A DNA stretch of 64,000 nt, taken from Sediminibacillus albus (GTDB taxonomy: Bacteria > Bacillota > Bacilli > Bacillales > Amphibacillaceae). Each line of letters opens with the position of its first letter. Within the stretch, counting starts at the first letter, position 1. The stretch is taken from NCBI RefSeq assembly GCF_900101125.1, contig NZ_FNFL01000005.1, positions 1-64,000 on the forward strand, read 5' to 3'. Below are positions 35,962 to 45,173 of this stretch, in pieces. Under the pieces are notes generated by a model, which had not been told where the DNA came from, searched no databases, and saw only the letters and a list, made by a program, of their open reading frames with translations. Position numbers and translations under genes: made by a program.

Positions 35962-36170
35962 AGCGGCTCCCCCCTTTTAAACGAAAGTTTTATTTAATGA
36001 ATTATCTCATAGATAATAAAGTAATTTCTAGTTTAAAGCATAGTTATTTCCACTACCATATACTGGGGGTGCATGGAGAAGGTAATCAACAAGTACGAAG
36101 ACTTTCTAGAAAATGTCTAACATACTATGTTGGTCCTTTTCGTGTTTACAGAAAAGGATTATTACTAAAA

Positions 36171-36215
36171 ATAAAAGCAGGCATCCACTAAGATGAAATG
36201 GATGCCTGCTTTTAT
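36171..36215. terminator. Terminator downstream of the 296-residue gene
   Basis: AAAAGCAGGCATCCA...TGGATGCCTGCTTTT, a long near-perfect stem flanked by A and T runs, so it can act in both directions. Confidence 0.85.
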
Positions 36216-36241
36216 TAGAATTTCTTAACTCATACTAAATG

Positions 36242-37132
36242 TCAAATTTTGATATCTACACGCGAGTTGTGAATGGATGACACATTGTAAGAATTAAATT
36301 GTTCAAACTGGTTTATAAATCCATTCCAATCTTCCCTAAGTAACTGAATACTTTCATCTACGCTTGCTTCAGATCTTTTGTCCCATGAGCCACCCATTTG
36401 TTCTTTTTGAATCTCCTTGTAACCATTCATCACTTCTTCGTAATGATGTTGGAATTGATTAGACAGTTTTAATTCTGAGAACAACTCACTGTACTGTTTT
36501 TGCTCAAGTTGCACGATATGGTTTCCTTCTCGAATATTATGAATGGAGGTTTTTAAGCGGTCTGCTATATCCCCTAAAGGACCTGCTTTAGACTTATCTC
36601 GATTATAAATTATTTCGTAAGTTTGTAATGACTTGTCTACTGTCTGCTCCAACCGATCTTCTATGAATTGATTAGATACATTTTTCATCTCCTCTGAAAA
36701 AGAAGGCGGTAATGCCCTTTCTGCTATTAAATTGAGTTTTTCTTTCGTTTGAAGATGGTACATGCTTTCTTTTGAACTAGTCCATCCACTCGAGAAAAAG
36801 TCTTCATTCCTGGTTATTGCTTTCTTTATAAGTTCCGAAAGCTGATTCTTTTCTTCTTCAGAAACCCCTTCTAACTCTTCAACAAAAGAAGAATAATATT
36901 GATTATAATCAGATTCTAGCCTCACTGAATTTTCATCTTTAATCTCGGTCACTTCTAGCTTTGAGGACTGATTTATTTCTGCACCAACTACATCAGAGAG
37001 AAGTAACTTATCTAACTTTATGTTTGAAGAATTATTGACGCTTTCTCCATTCGATAGTTGCCGTGGTATATTACGATTCGTTTGATTCACATTAATCTGT
37101 TGGCTGTTAAAAACATTGGTTAATTTCGACAT
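36242..37132 (-). CDS. Hypothetical cytosolic protein, 296 residues
   Basis: No signal peptide or membrane helix. The first 60 residues are rich in Asn, Gln and Ser and look disordered; the remainder is predominantly helical and acidic, with many Glu and Gln. Nothing in it resembles a catalytic motif I know. It starts 14 bp after the stop of the secreted 453-residue gene, so they share a transcript. Codon use is AT-rich compared with backbone genes, suggesting transfer. GAGAGG precedes the ATG. Confidence 0.75.
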   Translation of the reverse strand: MSKLTNVFNSQQINVNQTNRNIPRQLSNGESVNNSSNIKLDKLLLSDVVGAEINQSSKLEVTEIKDENSVRLESDYNQYYSSFVEELEGVSEEEKNQLSELIKKAITRNEDFFSSGWTSSKESMYHLQTKEKLNLIAERALPPSFSEEMKNVSNQFIEDRLEQTVDKSLQTYEIIYNRDKSKAGPLGDIADRLKTSIHNIREGNHIVQLEQKQYSELFSELKLSNQFQHHYEEVMNGYKEIQKEQMGGSWDKRSEASVDESIQLLREDWNGFINQFEQFNSYNVSSIHNSRVDIKI

Positions 37133-37146
37133 TATTTATCCTCTCC

Positions 37147-38508
37147 TTAGTGTGGCTGATAAACGGAATAAGCAAAGTGATATAATGAATCTTCATTCGA
37201 ATCTACTACCTTTCCATTAGAGAGCACAACTATAGGGATAATATCAAAATAGTGATAACTAACATTATTGTTAAAACCGTATTCTCCAACTGCCTCTTGA
37301 ATGTTAGGAAATTCTATTTCAAAATTCCCATTACGGTCTGTGGTCCCCGATTCTATATATACTCGATCGTTTAGTACTGTGGCAATTCGGACTTCTACAT
37401 TTGTGTTAGGAACTGACAAACCATTCTCATCAAAGAGTTGACCTCTAACATTCATGAAATGCTCAATTCTCCATTTATTACCATACCCGTAATTAAGATA
37501 CCCCTCTACATTATCATCTGTATCAATATTAGATATCACTGCATCTTTAGCTTCTCCTGCACGTTCTCTTATATCTAAAGTATAAGATTGTTCTGCGTCA
37601 TAATCTCCGCTAGTTGATTGTACCCTTAAAAGATATACTCCTTTTGGGAAAACTATTGAATAATTCTTATTATCCTCTAGTCCAGCTAGAGAATTTAATG
37701 CAGGGTCAAAAATATCGAGTTGATAGTTACCAGTTGCAGGGTTATCTAAATTAACTGTAAGAGTCTTCTCTTCATCAAGTTCTAACAACACCCAATCCAT
37801 ATCAAAACTATTATCTAAGGTTTGACTCTCATATACATTGTTTAAATATGCTGGTGCTTGCCAAATATTATCATCTGGTTCAGATTGGTCAAAGGATGGC
37901 GAATGGCGGACGGTAAATGTGAAAGGAGATTCACTGTCAAAACCTGCAGCTGAATTAACAGCTATATAGTACACTCCTCCTTCACTTAGTTTACTCAACT
38001 GTTCATTTTTTGCAGAACCGTAACTTGAGATTATTTCTTCCTCTAATGTCATAGTTTCTTCATTTAATTTAAAAAGATGTAAATCATAGTCTACATTGGC
38101 AGATTGTACAGTTTGGAGGATTACTGTGAGTTTTCCTGCATCGGTATTCTCAAAGCGATACCACTTTTGTTGCCCCTCTTCTGTTATGTAATCTGAATAA
38201 ACACTTCCAATTTCGATGAGAGCCGCGGTGTTTGGCGAATCGTTACTTGCTTGGATAGAAGCTTGACCTGTAACCCTTTGATGATCACTTTCCAGATTTA
38301 AACCTTCTTTTATTACGGAACCAGACTTATTATTTAATATTTCTAATTCCCCTTCTGGTTTTACAAATGACGGATTTTCATTTTTTCCCAAATCATCTTC
38401 AAAAACAACTTCACTTAAATCAGCCTTCTCTGTAGCCAAAACCGTATTAACAGTGAGAAGCGATGGAATGGCAATAACTACGAGTAACAAAAAAATAAGT
38501 TTTTTCAT
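37147..38508 (-). CDS. Secreted protein with PPC-type beta domains and an Ig-like domain
   Basis: 453 residues with a Sec signal peptide (about 1-26, KLIFLLLVVIAIPSLLTV then VLATE). Two successive beta modules (about 95-200 and 205-310) with YYIAVNSAAGFDSESPFTFTV and GVYLLRVQSTSGDYDAEQSY resemble bacterial pre-peptidase C-terminal (PPC) domains. A further module (about 345-410, RGQLFDENGLSVPNTNVEVR) looks carboxypeptidase-regulatory-like. No protease domain is attached. It is probably a surface or extracellular binding protein; its function is unknown. Confidence 0.75.
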   Translation of the reverse strand: MKKLIFLLLVVIAIPSLLTVNTVLATEKADLSEVVFEDDLGKNENPSFVKPEGELEILNNKSGSVIKEGLNLESDHQRVTGQASIQASNDSPNTAALIEIGSVYSDYITEEGQQKWYRFENTDAGKLTVILQTVQSANVDYDLHLFKLNEETMTLEEEIISSYGSAKNEQLSKLSEGGVYYIAVNSAAGFDSESPFTFTVRHSPSFDQSEPDDNIWQAPAYLNNVYESQTLDNSFDMDWVLLELDEEKTLTVNLDNPATGNYQLDIFDPALNSLAGLEDNKNYSIVFPKGVYLLRVQSTSGDYDAEQSYTLDIRERAGEAKDAVISNIDTDDNVEGYLNYGYGNKWRIEHFMNVRGQLFDENGLSVPNTNVEVRIATVLNDRVYIESGTTDRNGNFEIEFPNIQEAVGEYGFNNNVSYHYFDIIPIVVLSNGKVVDSNEDSLYHFAYSVYQPH

Positions 38509-38681
38509 TTAGGTCTCTCCCTTTTTTGGAAATAAATTCATATTATTTATATCGTATTAAGGAGATTTTTTTAAAGCCTTTTTTTGTCAATTAGTCCATT
38601 TTACCTATTATATATAAACCCAATAATTCTATTTGTTTTTTACGAACTTAGATTTGTGTAATAGCAAAGGAGGGTGAAATA

Positions 38682-39226
38682 TATGAACAATTTTCCACAA
38701 TATAAGGCCGCTGCGTTAGAGGAATGGGTATCCAACTGGCACATCTCTGGAATGGAAACATGTGATTTATGAGTCTATTGAAATTAAAGTGGAGAATAAC
38801 ATCGTCCAAACCGAAAATGGACAAGTTGTAGTGAAAGTCTTAAAACAAAATCTTCAAAGGATTCGGTAGTCATGTCAGAATGGTATATGGATCTTTGTGA
38901 GGAATGGGGATTGAAAAGTGAAAGCTGGCGAGTTCTGGGAAGGTGGTGGCCATAATTATTTGTTCCATAAAGGTACAGGGAAGCCCTCATACTTCGCACC
39001 CCTACTACAAAGTGGAAAGACTAATTACATGACCTTCTTCGTACAATGGTCGCTCTGTTGATGGAAGAAGATGAAGTAACCTCCCAGCCATTGTAAAACG
39101 AGCCAGACATTCAAGTACAAAAATTACTGATGAAGTCTATGGTCACATCTCGAAAAAGAGAGAAAAACGAATGGCAGACCAATTTAACAAATATGCACCT
39201 TTAGAAAAAAACCGCCCCCAAGAGGA
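38682..39226 (+). pseudogene. Decayed phage-type tyrosine integrase
   Basis: Fragments in several frames read as the C-terminal half of a tyrosine recombinase: SLEWKHV, then KTKSSKDSVVMSEWYMDLCEEWG, LFHKGTGKPSYF, LHDLLRTMVALLMEEDEV and RARHSSTKITDEVYGHISKK, the last with the HxxxxxT...YGH end that contains the active-site Tyr. At least three frameshifts and internal loss make it inactive. An ATG with AGGAGG at 38682 opens only a 29-codon frame. It lies just beyond the 3' end of tRNA-Ala, the classical integration position. Confidence 0.8.
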
Positions 39227-39259
39227 TAGAAATCATCAAAACAAAAAGTCTGCACATAT

Positions 39260-39285
39260 AAAAACCCCTTGATAGCCAAGGGGTT
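39260..39285 (-). terminator. Terminator of tRNA-Ala
   Basis: AACCCCTTGGCTATCAAGGGGTTTTTATA on the minus strand, 6 bp past the tRNA end. Confidence 0.85.
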
Positions 39286-39291
39286 GAATGA

Positions 39292-39364
39292 TGGAGCATA
39301 GCGGGCTCGAACCGCTGACCTCTACACTGCCAGTGTAGCGCTCTCCCAGCTGAGCTAATGCCCC
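39292..39364 (-). tRNA. tRNA-Ala (anticodon GGC)
   Basis: 73 nt fold into a full cloverleaf: acceptor GGGGCAT/ATGCTCC with one G-U pair, D-arm with AGCTCAGCTGGGAGAGC, anticodon arm CTACA-CTGGCAG-TGTAG with anticodon GGC, T-arm CAGCGG-TTCGAGC-CCGCTA region. CCA is not encoded. It stands alone, followed by a terminator. Confidence 0.95.
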
Positions 39365-39485
39365 GTATTTTTTTAATAATAATTTGTTTACTCAGACAAG
39401 AAATATTATATAACATACTCGATTGGTTTTGCAATAGGCTGAACTGAAAAAAATATTGCCAGCTAATGCTTTATCACAATTCAAA

Positions 39486-39519
39486 AAAAGAAGCCGTCAT
39501 ATGATTATGCGGCTTCTCT
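39486..39519 (-). terminator. Terminator of the DDAH-like gene
   Basis: Minus-strand AGAAGCCGCATAATCATATGACGGCTTCT followed by TTTTTT. Confidence 0.85.
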
Positions 39520-39523
39520 GCTA

Positions 39524-40387
39524 TTAATTGTTGGTCCGTAGAATGGGAAGGCTGCAGCACCGGAACGAACCCCCAGATTTTATTATTTCGGAGAACTCTA
39601 CTTCAATTACTGTGAAGCCTGCCTTGCGCATCTTTTCGTTTACACCGCTATTTTGCGGGAGACTGATCACTTTCCCGCCTCCAATTGAAAGTACGTTGGT
39701 TCCCATGGTGAATTGTTCTTCCGGCGAAACTTCAATGATGTGATACTGGTTCTTCAATTGTTGATAATCTTCTGCCTGAAAAGCACCTGGATAAGCAATT
39801 GCCCATTTAGGGCTCAGAATATTAAGCGCACAATCAAGATGTAAAATATCCTTATGAATTGGAAGCGGTTTAACTTGATAATCAGGAAGCTGTTTGTTTA
39901 ACGCATTAGCAGCTTTTCGTGACGTTCTTTTGCTGATACCTACCCAGACTATGTTTTGGTCAACGAGGACATCTCCGCCTTCAATAGAGTGTTTAAATGG
40001 CTGAATATATGGGATTCCGCTGCTGGCAAGCTGTTCCCTCAACACCGTTAACTCGTCTCCACGAATATGATTATTCATTTCCGACAAAAACAATTGATCA
40101 TTGATACAAAAACCAATGTCCCGTGTAAATACTTGTTCATTTAGTTTTTTGTGAGGCTGCAGTTTAATGACATCAGCGCCTTGCTCTTCTAAGACCTTAA
40201 TAAAAGCTTCATGCTGGTCTACCGCTTTGTTGACGTTTATATTTTCCCCGATATAATGGCGTTGTGTCTCATTAATGATTTCCCTAATCTCCATAAATTG
40301 CGGAGAACAGACAAACAATTTTTCCAATTTACTATACTCATTCTTACAAACAATTTCAGTTGTGTTTGCTTGTGATTTTGTAATCAA
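39524..40387 (-). CDS. Dimethylarginine dimethylaminohydrolase/arginine deiminase family protein
   Basis: 287 residues of the guanidino-group-modifying fold. The RDIGF block, HSIEGGDVLV with catalytic Glu/Asp, HLDCALNILSPKW with catalytic His, and a C-terminal Cys in SGGSFRCCSLPI are visible. In the family the nucleophile is the Cys of GG-x-x-x-C-x-x-x-P, so activity is expected, probably on arginine derivatives; exact substrate is unsure. TTG 40387 follows GGAGGT at 7 bp; an ATG at 40402 contains that site and is less likely. Confidence 0.85.
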   Translation of the reverse strand: MITKSQANTTEIVCKNEYSKLEKLFVCSPQFMEIREIINETQRHYIGENINVNKAVDQHEAFIKVLEEQGADVIKLQPHKKLNEQVFTRDIGFCINDQLFLSEMNNHIRGDELTVLREQLASSGIPYIQPFKHSIEGGDVLVDQNIVWVGISKRTSRKAANALNKQLPDYQVKPLPIHKDILHLDCALNILSPKWAIAYPGAFQAEDYQQLKNQYHIIEVSPEEQFTMGTNVLSIGGGKVISLPQNSGVNEKMRKAGFTVIEVEFSEIIKSGGSFRCCSLPILRTNN

Positions 40388-40644
40388 CTGGGTTACCTCC
40401 ATTAATTCGAATAATATCTTTTTTATCTATAAGGAGCTATTCCCTTTTCCTTATGCGCAAAAACTGCCGGCCATTCCTTTTTATTAACTGAATCTTCCGA
40501 CAATTCATCGCAAAAAAATTGCTAATTTGTAATGGAGTTTTGCCTTCCCTCAATACGGAACATCCTAAAACCTTCCAAATTACCCGCGTTATTTACATTT
40601 ATTTCTAGCTGGTTAAGAAAAAAGTAGCCTTCTCATCTGGATTA

Positions 40645-40669
40645 GTTTAAAGAAATGCATACGTGGAAC
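40645..40669 (+). promoter_or_regulatory. Sigma-B-like promoter of gsiB
   Basis: GTTTAA (40645-40650) matches the sigma-B -35; TGGAAC (40664-40669) follows after 13 bp and matches the -10 GGGWAW at four of six positions. It is 40 bp upstream of the gsiB start. B. subtilis gsiB is a classic sigma-B gene. Confidence 0.6.
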
Positions 40670-40708
40670 TCGTAGTAGTGAAAACAATTTAAAGGAGGAA
40701 AGATAAAG

Positions 40709-41233
40709 ATGGCAAACAATAATAAACGCAGAAACAATAAGATGTCTGTAGAAGAAGCAGGTCAAAAAGGCGGTAATACTGTTAGTAATAAGTATGACAA
40801 AGACCATTTCCAGGAAATCGGACAAAAAGGCGGCAACACTGTAAGTGACAAATATGACAAAGATCATTTCCAGGAAATCGGACAAAAAGGCGGTAACACC
40901 GTAAGCGACAAATACGACAAAGAACACTTCCAGGAAATCGGACAAAAAGGCGGTAACACTGTAAGCGACAAATACGACAAAGAACATTTCCAGGAAATTG
41001 GACAAAAAGGCGGTAACACCGTAAGTGACAAATACGACAAAGAACACTTCCAGGAAATCGGACAAAAAGGCGGTAACACCGTAAGTGACAAATACGACAA
41101 AGACCATTTCCAGGAAATCGGACAAAAAGGCGGTAACACCGTAAGCAACAAATATGATAAAGAATTCTATGAAGAGATCGGCCAAAAAGGCGGTAATAGC
41201 AGATCTAGAAACAATAATAACAGCAAAAGATAA
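40709..41233 (+). CDS. gsiB: GsiB-like general stress protein with KGG repeats
   Basis: 174 hydrophilic residues made of tandem 20-residue repeats EIGQKGGNTVSDKYDKEHFQ, with eight QKGG motifs in total. This is the group-1 LEA-like pattern of GsiB, a desiccation and general stress protein that is intrinsically disordered and protective rather than catalytic. AAAGGAGG precedes the ATG. It has its own terminator. B. subtilis GsiB is shorter, with five or so repeats, so this one is expanded. Confidence 0.92.
   Translation: MANNNKRRNNKMSVEEAGQKGGNTVSNKYDKDHFQEIGQKGGNTVSDKYDKDHFQEIGQKGGNTVSDKYDKEHFQEIGQKGGNTVSDKYDKEHFQEIGQKGGNTVSDKYDKEHFQEIGQKGGNTVSDKYDKDHFQEIGQKGGNTVSNKYDKEFYEEIGQKGGNSRSRNNNNSKR
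40757..41200 (+). repeat. Tandem 60-bp coding repeats in gsiB
   Basis: Seven successive 60-bp units differ at only a few third-codon and Asp/Glu or Asn/Asp positions. Units in the middle (about 40874-41133) are nearly identical, indicating recent duplication. The antisense strand is open over the whole region only as a by-product of the repetition. Confidence 0.9.
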
Positions 41234-41250
41234 ATTCATCAACTAATTTG

Positions 41251-41287
41251 ATAAGACTGGCCATTTAGGTGGCCGGTCTTTTTTTAT
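41251..41287 (+). terminator. Terminator of gsiB
   Basis: AAGACTGGCCA...TGGCCGGTCTTTTTTTATT hairpin with T-run. Confidence 0.9.
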
Positions 41288-41312
41288 TACGATAATTGAT
41301 TTTATAAAAAGC

Positions 41313-42173
41313 TTATTTGGTCAAAATCCGCTCTCCCCCTGCCACATCGACTCGATAGCTTTTTCCATCTGAAGCGATTACAATATCACCTGCTTTAGCA
41401 GTCGAGTAAACATTGGCCCCTACTAACTGCAAGCTATCGACGACCCGATTAACCGGATGGCCAAAATCATTATTAATGCTGTAGGATAAAATTGCTGTAT
41501 CAGGAGTAACTTCCCGTAAAAACTCAAAGGATGTACTAGTATCTGACCCATGATGAGCCACTTTTAATATTTCTGCATCCAGCTTTTTTTGTTCCAGTAA
41601 TTTTTTTTCCTGGGTTGTTTCAACATCTGCCATTAACAAAAAATCTATTTGGCCGTAGCTTAATGACAAGGCAATAGAAGATTGATTATTCGTTTTGAAT
41701 GCGTTTTGGGTGTTCAGAATATGGATAGAAAGGTTAGGGTCAAGCCTGATATCTTCTTCTCCTTTTGCAATCGTCACGGGGATTTTATGCCTCTCAATCT
41801 GTTCTAAATAGTCAAAATAAGTAGAGGTAGTATATAATTTCCCGCTGTCCACTAACCGGCTCACTTTAAATTCCTTTAAAACTTTTACCAGGCCGCCGAT
41901 ATGATCGATATCTGGATGAGTGGCTACTACTAAATCCAGGGTGGTTATCCCATTTTGCTGCAAGTAAGAGGCTACTTTGCTGGCAGCCGAAGGCGGCCCT
42001 CCATCTACAAGCATCGTTCTGCCATTTGGAGTAATAATGAGAATGCTGTCCCCTTGCCCAACATCAATAAAATGGACTTCCAGACGCCCTTCCTGACCGG
42101 CGGCTTTATGCTGGATGGATAGAAAAGCAGTCACTTGCAGAACGATGATAACGGCAGCCAGGAGCCTTCTCAA
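41313..42173 (-). CDS. Secreted ComEC/Rec2-type metallo-beta-lactamase-fold protein
   Basis: 286 residues from TTG 42173 (AAAGGAGGG upstream). A signal-like hydrophobic N-terminus (about 5-22) precedes a metallo-beta-lactamase domain with FIDVGQGDSILI, ATHPDIDHIGGL (metal-binding HxDxDH) and KVAHHGSDTSTS. This is the C-terminal domain of ComEC found as a separate exported enzyme. Nuclease or phosphodiesterase activity is plausible but not proven. No competence membrane channel is fused. Confidence 0.88.
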   Translation of the reverse strand: MRRLLAAVIIVLQVTAFLSIQHKAAGQEGRLEVHFIDVGQGDSILIITPNGRTMLVDGGPPSAASKVASYLQQNGITTLDLVVATHPDIDHIGGLVKVLKEFKVSRLVDSGKLYTTSTYFDYLEQIERHKIPVTIAKGEEDIRLDPNLSIHILNTQNAFKTNNQSSIALSLSYGQIDFLLMADVETTQEKKLLEQKKLDAEILKVAHHGSDTSTSFEFLREVTPDTAILSYSINNDFGHPVNRVVDSLQLVGANVYSTAKAGDIVIASDGKSYRVDVAGGERILTK

Positions 42174-42289
42174 TGAAATCCCTCCTTTTTTATGGCAAGT
42201 CTTTATTAGATTTAGGAATAATCCCCGCTTTTATTCTCGCTGCTTTCGTTTTGAAGGAATGAAATCCTGTTGGCTGCTCCTGTGATCAA

Positions 42290-42324
42290 CAAAAAAAATC
42301 GGCCTCCGATAAGGAGGCCGATGC
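42290..42324 (-). terminator. Terminator of clpE
   Basis: Minus-strand ATCGGCCTCCTTATCGGAGGCCGAT followed by TTTTTT. Confidence 0.9.
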
Positions 42325-42333
42325 CAATTTCTA

Positions 42334-44472
42334 TTATGCTTTTGTGACCTGAATTTGATTATCGATTAATTCTACTCTGATGGTATCGATAGCTTCTTCT
42401 TCCAATACCAGGTCGGTAATGCCATCTTCGACTTTTTCCTGGATAACCCGGCGCAGCGGCCTTGCTCCGAAGCGTGGATCATAACCTTGATCAGCCAAGT
42501 ATTTTTTCGCCTGTTCGGACACAGTAATAGACAATCCCTCTTCTTGCAGCGTTTCCGTTAATTCGCCAATCATTAAGTCGACGATTTGGATAAGATCAGA
42601 TTCGTGTAATTCATTGAATGGAATGATCGCATCGAATCTGTTTAGAAACTCTGGTTTGAAGTAGGCGCTGAGTTTTTCCAAGGTAGAAACAGCATCACTG
42701 GCATTGCTGGTGAATCCGACGGATACTTGTTTATCCCCAGTTCCCGCATTGCTTGTCATAATGATAACTGTTTCCTTAAAGCTTACTCTTCGTCCATGGC
42801 TGTCTGTCAAATGGCCATCCTCCATGATTTGCAGGAACATGTTTTGTACATCTGGATGGGCCTTTTCAATTTCATCGAGCAAAATCAAGCTGTAGGGGTT
42901 TCGGCGAACTCGCTCGGTCAGTTGTCCTGCTTCCTCATGGCCTACATAGCCAGGAGGTGAACCGATAATTTTAGAGACGGAGTGCTTCTCCATGTATTCA
43001 CTCATATCTAGACGGATTAGGGATTCCTTCGTACCGAAAAGCTCTTCCGCGAGTGCCTTGGTAAGCTCTGTTTTCCCTACACCGGTTGGTCCGACGAACA
43101 AGAATGAACCAATCGGCCGGTGTTTGGATTTTAACCCTGCTCTGCTGCGGCGAACTGCTTTTGCTACTTTTTCAACCGCTGTTTCTTGGCCGATCACTTT
43201 TTCAGACAAGTGTGTGGCAAGGTACTTCATTTTCTCTTGTTCGTCGGCTTGAATTTTCCGGACAGGGATGCCCGTTTTTTCTTCGACAAGCAACTGAATG
43301 TCTTCCACCGTTACTTCGGCCGTTGGTTCTTCAACCGCTTCATCCAGCTGTTTTTCCAGTTTTATTTCTTGATGCCTTAGGTTCGCAGCACGTTCATAGT
43401 CCTCTTTTTCAGCTGCTTCCAGCTTTTCTTTATGAATTTCATCTAAGTGCTGCTGGATTGTATCTTTATCGGACGCTGAATGAGCAAGATTCAAACGAGC
43501 GCCTGCTTCATCCATTAGATCAATTGCCTTGTCCGGCAAGAAACGGTCCTGCAGGTAGCGCTGGGAAAGGGTTACCGCACCCCGAATAGCCTCTTCTGAA
43601 AAGCTGACTTGATGGTAACTTTCATACCGTTCTTGTAAGCCTTGCAAGATCTGTACTGCTTCCTCAGTGCTCGGTTCCTTCACAATAATCGGTTGCAAAC
43701 GGCGTTCTAAGGCCGCATCTTTCTCAATTTTTCTGTATTCCTTCAGCGTAGTGGCGCCGACTAACTGCAGCTCACCTCTGGCAAGGGCAGGCTTAAGAAT
43801 GTTGCCCGCGTCCATTTGCGAACTTTCAGCTGTTCCTGCCCCGACTAGCTGATGAATTTCATCCACAAACAAAATTACATTTTTTCTATTTTGCAATTCT
43901 GAAACTAAACGCTTCATTCGCTCTTCAAATTGTCCTCTCATCCCTGTGTTTGCTACAAGGGAAGCGACATCAAGCAAATAAATTTCTTTATTCATCAATT
44001 TCGCAGGGACATTTCCTTCTGCGATTTTTAAAGCCAGGCCTTCGGCAATAGCTGTTTTACCTACACCAGGCTCACCGATAAGCACCGGGTTGTTTTTATT
44101 CCTTCTGTTTAATGTCTCAATCACACGCTTCACTTCGTTTTGGCGGCCGATGACGGGATCGATCAAGCCTGCCTTAGCGGCATTGGTCAGATTGCTGCCA
44201 AGCTCGTCCAGCAGTCCACCGCCTTTTCCGCCTGTGGTTTGCTGCTGCGCTTGACCTCCAGCTTGCTGGAACCCTGATTCAAATGGGGATTCCCCGCCAA
44301 AGAAATTATTGAAATCCATACCGCCCTGATTAAAGAAGCCAGACGGGTTTTTAGCACTATTCTTTATATCCTGAAAACAAGTTTCACATAAATTCATTTG
44401 TTGTGTTTGATTATTAAATCGAAGGTTTACGTTGATTTTTGCTTCACGAACTCCACAATTTTGACATTGCAT
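42334..44472 (-). CDS. clpE: ATP-dependent Clp protease ATP-binding subunit ClpE
   Basis: 712-residue class I Hsp100 unfoldase that feeds ClpP and resolves aggregates. An N-terminal zinc finger CQNC...CETC (residues 3-6 and 29-32) distinguishes ClpE from ClpC. AAA+ domain 1 has Walker A GEPGVGKT; a UVR-like coiled segment (about 350-385, [17 protein letters not shown]) and AAA+ domain 2 with GPTGVGKT follow. AAGGAGG precedes the ATG. CtsR operators cover the promoter, so it should be heat- and stress-induced. Confidence 0.95.
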   Translation of the reverse strand: MQCQNCGVREAKINVNLRFNNQTQQMNLCETCFQDIKNSAKNPSGFFNQGGMDFNNFFGGESPFESGFQQAGGQAQQQTTGGKGGGLLDELGSNLTNAAKAGLIDPVIGRQNEVKRVIETLNRRNKNNPVLIGEPGVGKTAIAEGLALKIAEGNVPAKLMNKEIYLLDVASLVANTGMRGQFEERMKRLVSELQNRKNVILFVDEIHQLVGAGTAESSQMDAGNILKPALARGELQLVGATTLKEYRKIEKDAALERRLQPIIVKEPSTEEAVQILQGLQERYESYHQVSFSEEAIRGAVTLSQRYLQDRFLPDKAIDLMDEAGARLNLAHSASDKDTIQQHLDEIHKEKLEAAEKEDYERAANLRHQEIKLEKQLDEAVEEPTAEVTVEDIQLLVEEKTGIPVRKIQADEQEKMKYLATHLSEKVIGQETAVEKVAKAVRRSRAGLKSKHRPIGSFLFVGPTGVGKTELTKALAEELFGTKESLIRLDMSEYMEKHSVSKIIGSPPGYVGHEEAGQLTERVRRNPYSLILLDEIEKAHPDVQNMFLQIMEDGHLTDSHGRRVSFKETVIIMTSNAGTGDKQVSVGFTSNASDAVSTLEKLSAYFKPEFLNRFDAIIPFNELHESDLIQIVDLMIGELTETLQEEGLSITVSEQAKKYLADQGYDPRFGARPLRRVIQEKVEDGITDLVLEEEAIDTIRVELIDNQIQVTKA

Positions 44473-44519
44473 ATTCGCTTTCCTCCTTCAAAAATAAGGT
44501 GAATAGTTCGGTCTTTGAC

Positions 44520-44568
44520 TTTGACTATCTTTGACCTTAATCATATTATAGTTTGACTATCTTTGACT
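44520..44568 (-). promoter_or_regulatory. CtsR operators flanking the clpE promoter
   Basis: Two direct-repeat boxes with the CtsR consensus appear on the minus strand: GTCAAAGATAGTCAAA at 44552-44568 and at 44520-44536. The -10 TATAAT lies between them, with -35 TTGAAA 17 bp upstream overlapping the first box. CtsR binding would block polymerase. A third half-site AGTCAAAG lies near 44695. Confidence 0.88.
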
Positions 44569-44785
44569 TTCAACCCCCAAATTAGAATTTTTATAAATAA
44601 ATTTCACTTTTTATTTTAAAAACATGTCCTAATTAGGAATTAAAACTCTAGTCATCAAACTTATACCCATTACTTTATTGCTTTAATCAAAATTAGTCAA
44701 AGAAATGGTTTTTTCTCAATTAGGAGCAGCCATTTAACGAGTTTACATATATTACGAACGGGGGTTGATTGGATTTTCACGATAA

Positions 44786-44813
44786 AAAAACCATTCCGCC
44801 GGGAATGGTTTTA
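44786..44813. terminator. Terminator after the 51-codon gene
   Basis: AAACCATTCC...GGAATGGTTT hairpin with A and T runs on both sides, in the clpE upstream region. Confidence 0.75.
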
Positions 44814-44857
44814 ACAGCTGTCCGCTGATTATATATGAATGCTTTCGGATGCAAAAA

Positions 44858-45013
44858 TTAATTATTACTAGAAGAATCTGCCCATCCATTTTTATCTGCT
44901 TCAGTAGCAGGATTTTCTTCATCTATCTGAAGCGGCCCAAAAACTTTTAATGGGATTAATATTAATATAGAAGTTACTAAAAGGATCCAACCTAGCTCTT
45001 TTAAAAATTTCAC
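44858..45013 (-). CDS. Small single-pass membrane protein, 51 residues
   Basis: GTG 45013 follows AGGAGGAG. One hydrophobic helix (about residues 8-25, WILLVTSILILIPLKVFG) is followed by an acidic tail ENPATEADKNGWADSSS. Likely a small membrane protein. The family is not recognised. It lies between the acyl-CoA synthetase gene and clpE. Confidence 0.65.
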   Translation of the reverse strand: MKFLKELGWILLVTSILILIPLKVFGPLQIDEENPATEADKNGWADSSSNN

Positions 45014-45128
45014 TATTCTCCTCCTATTAGCTTTCTACTTTTCTATAGCATATCACATACTCTATCAATAGAAAACTTTTCAATAAACGAGAGAATGATA
45101 GCTGGTTAGAATCCTCGGCCTTGTAAAA

Positions 45129-45168
45129 CAAGGAAGAACAATCTTTGCCCAGCAGAATTGTCCTTCCT
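45129..45168 (-). terminator. Terminator of the acyl-CoA synthetase gene
   Basis: Minus-strand GGAAGGACAATTCTGC...AGATTGTTCTTCC, imperfect stem with T-rich flank, just after the stop. Confidence 0.6.
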
Positions 45169-45173
45169 AACAA

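Noticed and set aside
35997..36191. Plus-strand frame of 64 codons upstream of rsbQ
   Set aside because: No ribosome binding site, composition unlike a protein, and the frame runs into a terminator.
40757..41200. Regular 60-bp repeats that could be taken for a CRISPR array
   Set aside because: The units are in frame, code for KGG repeats and have no spacers; they belong to gsiB.
40613..41242. Long open frame on the strand opposite gsiB
   Set aside because: It is an artefact of the repeated sequence; no ribosome binding site, and gsiB explains the region.
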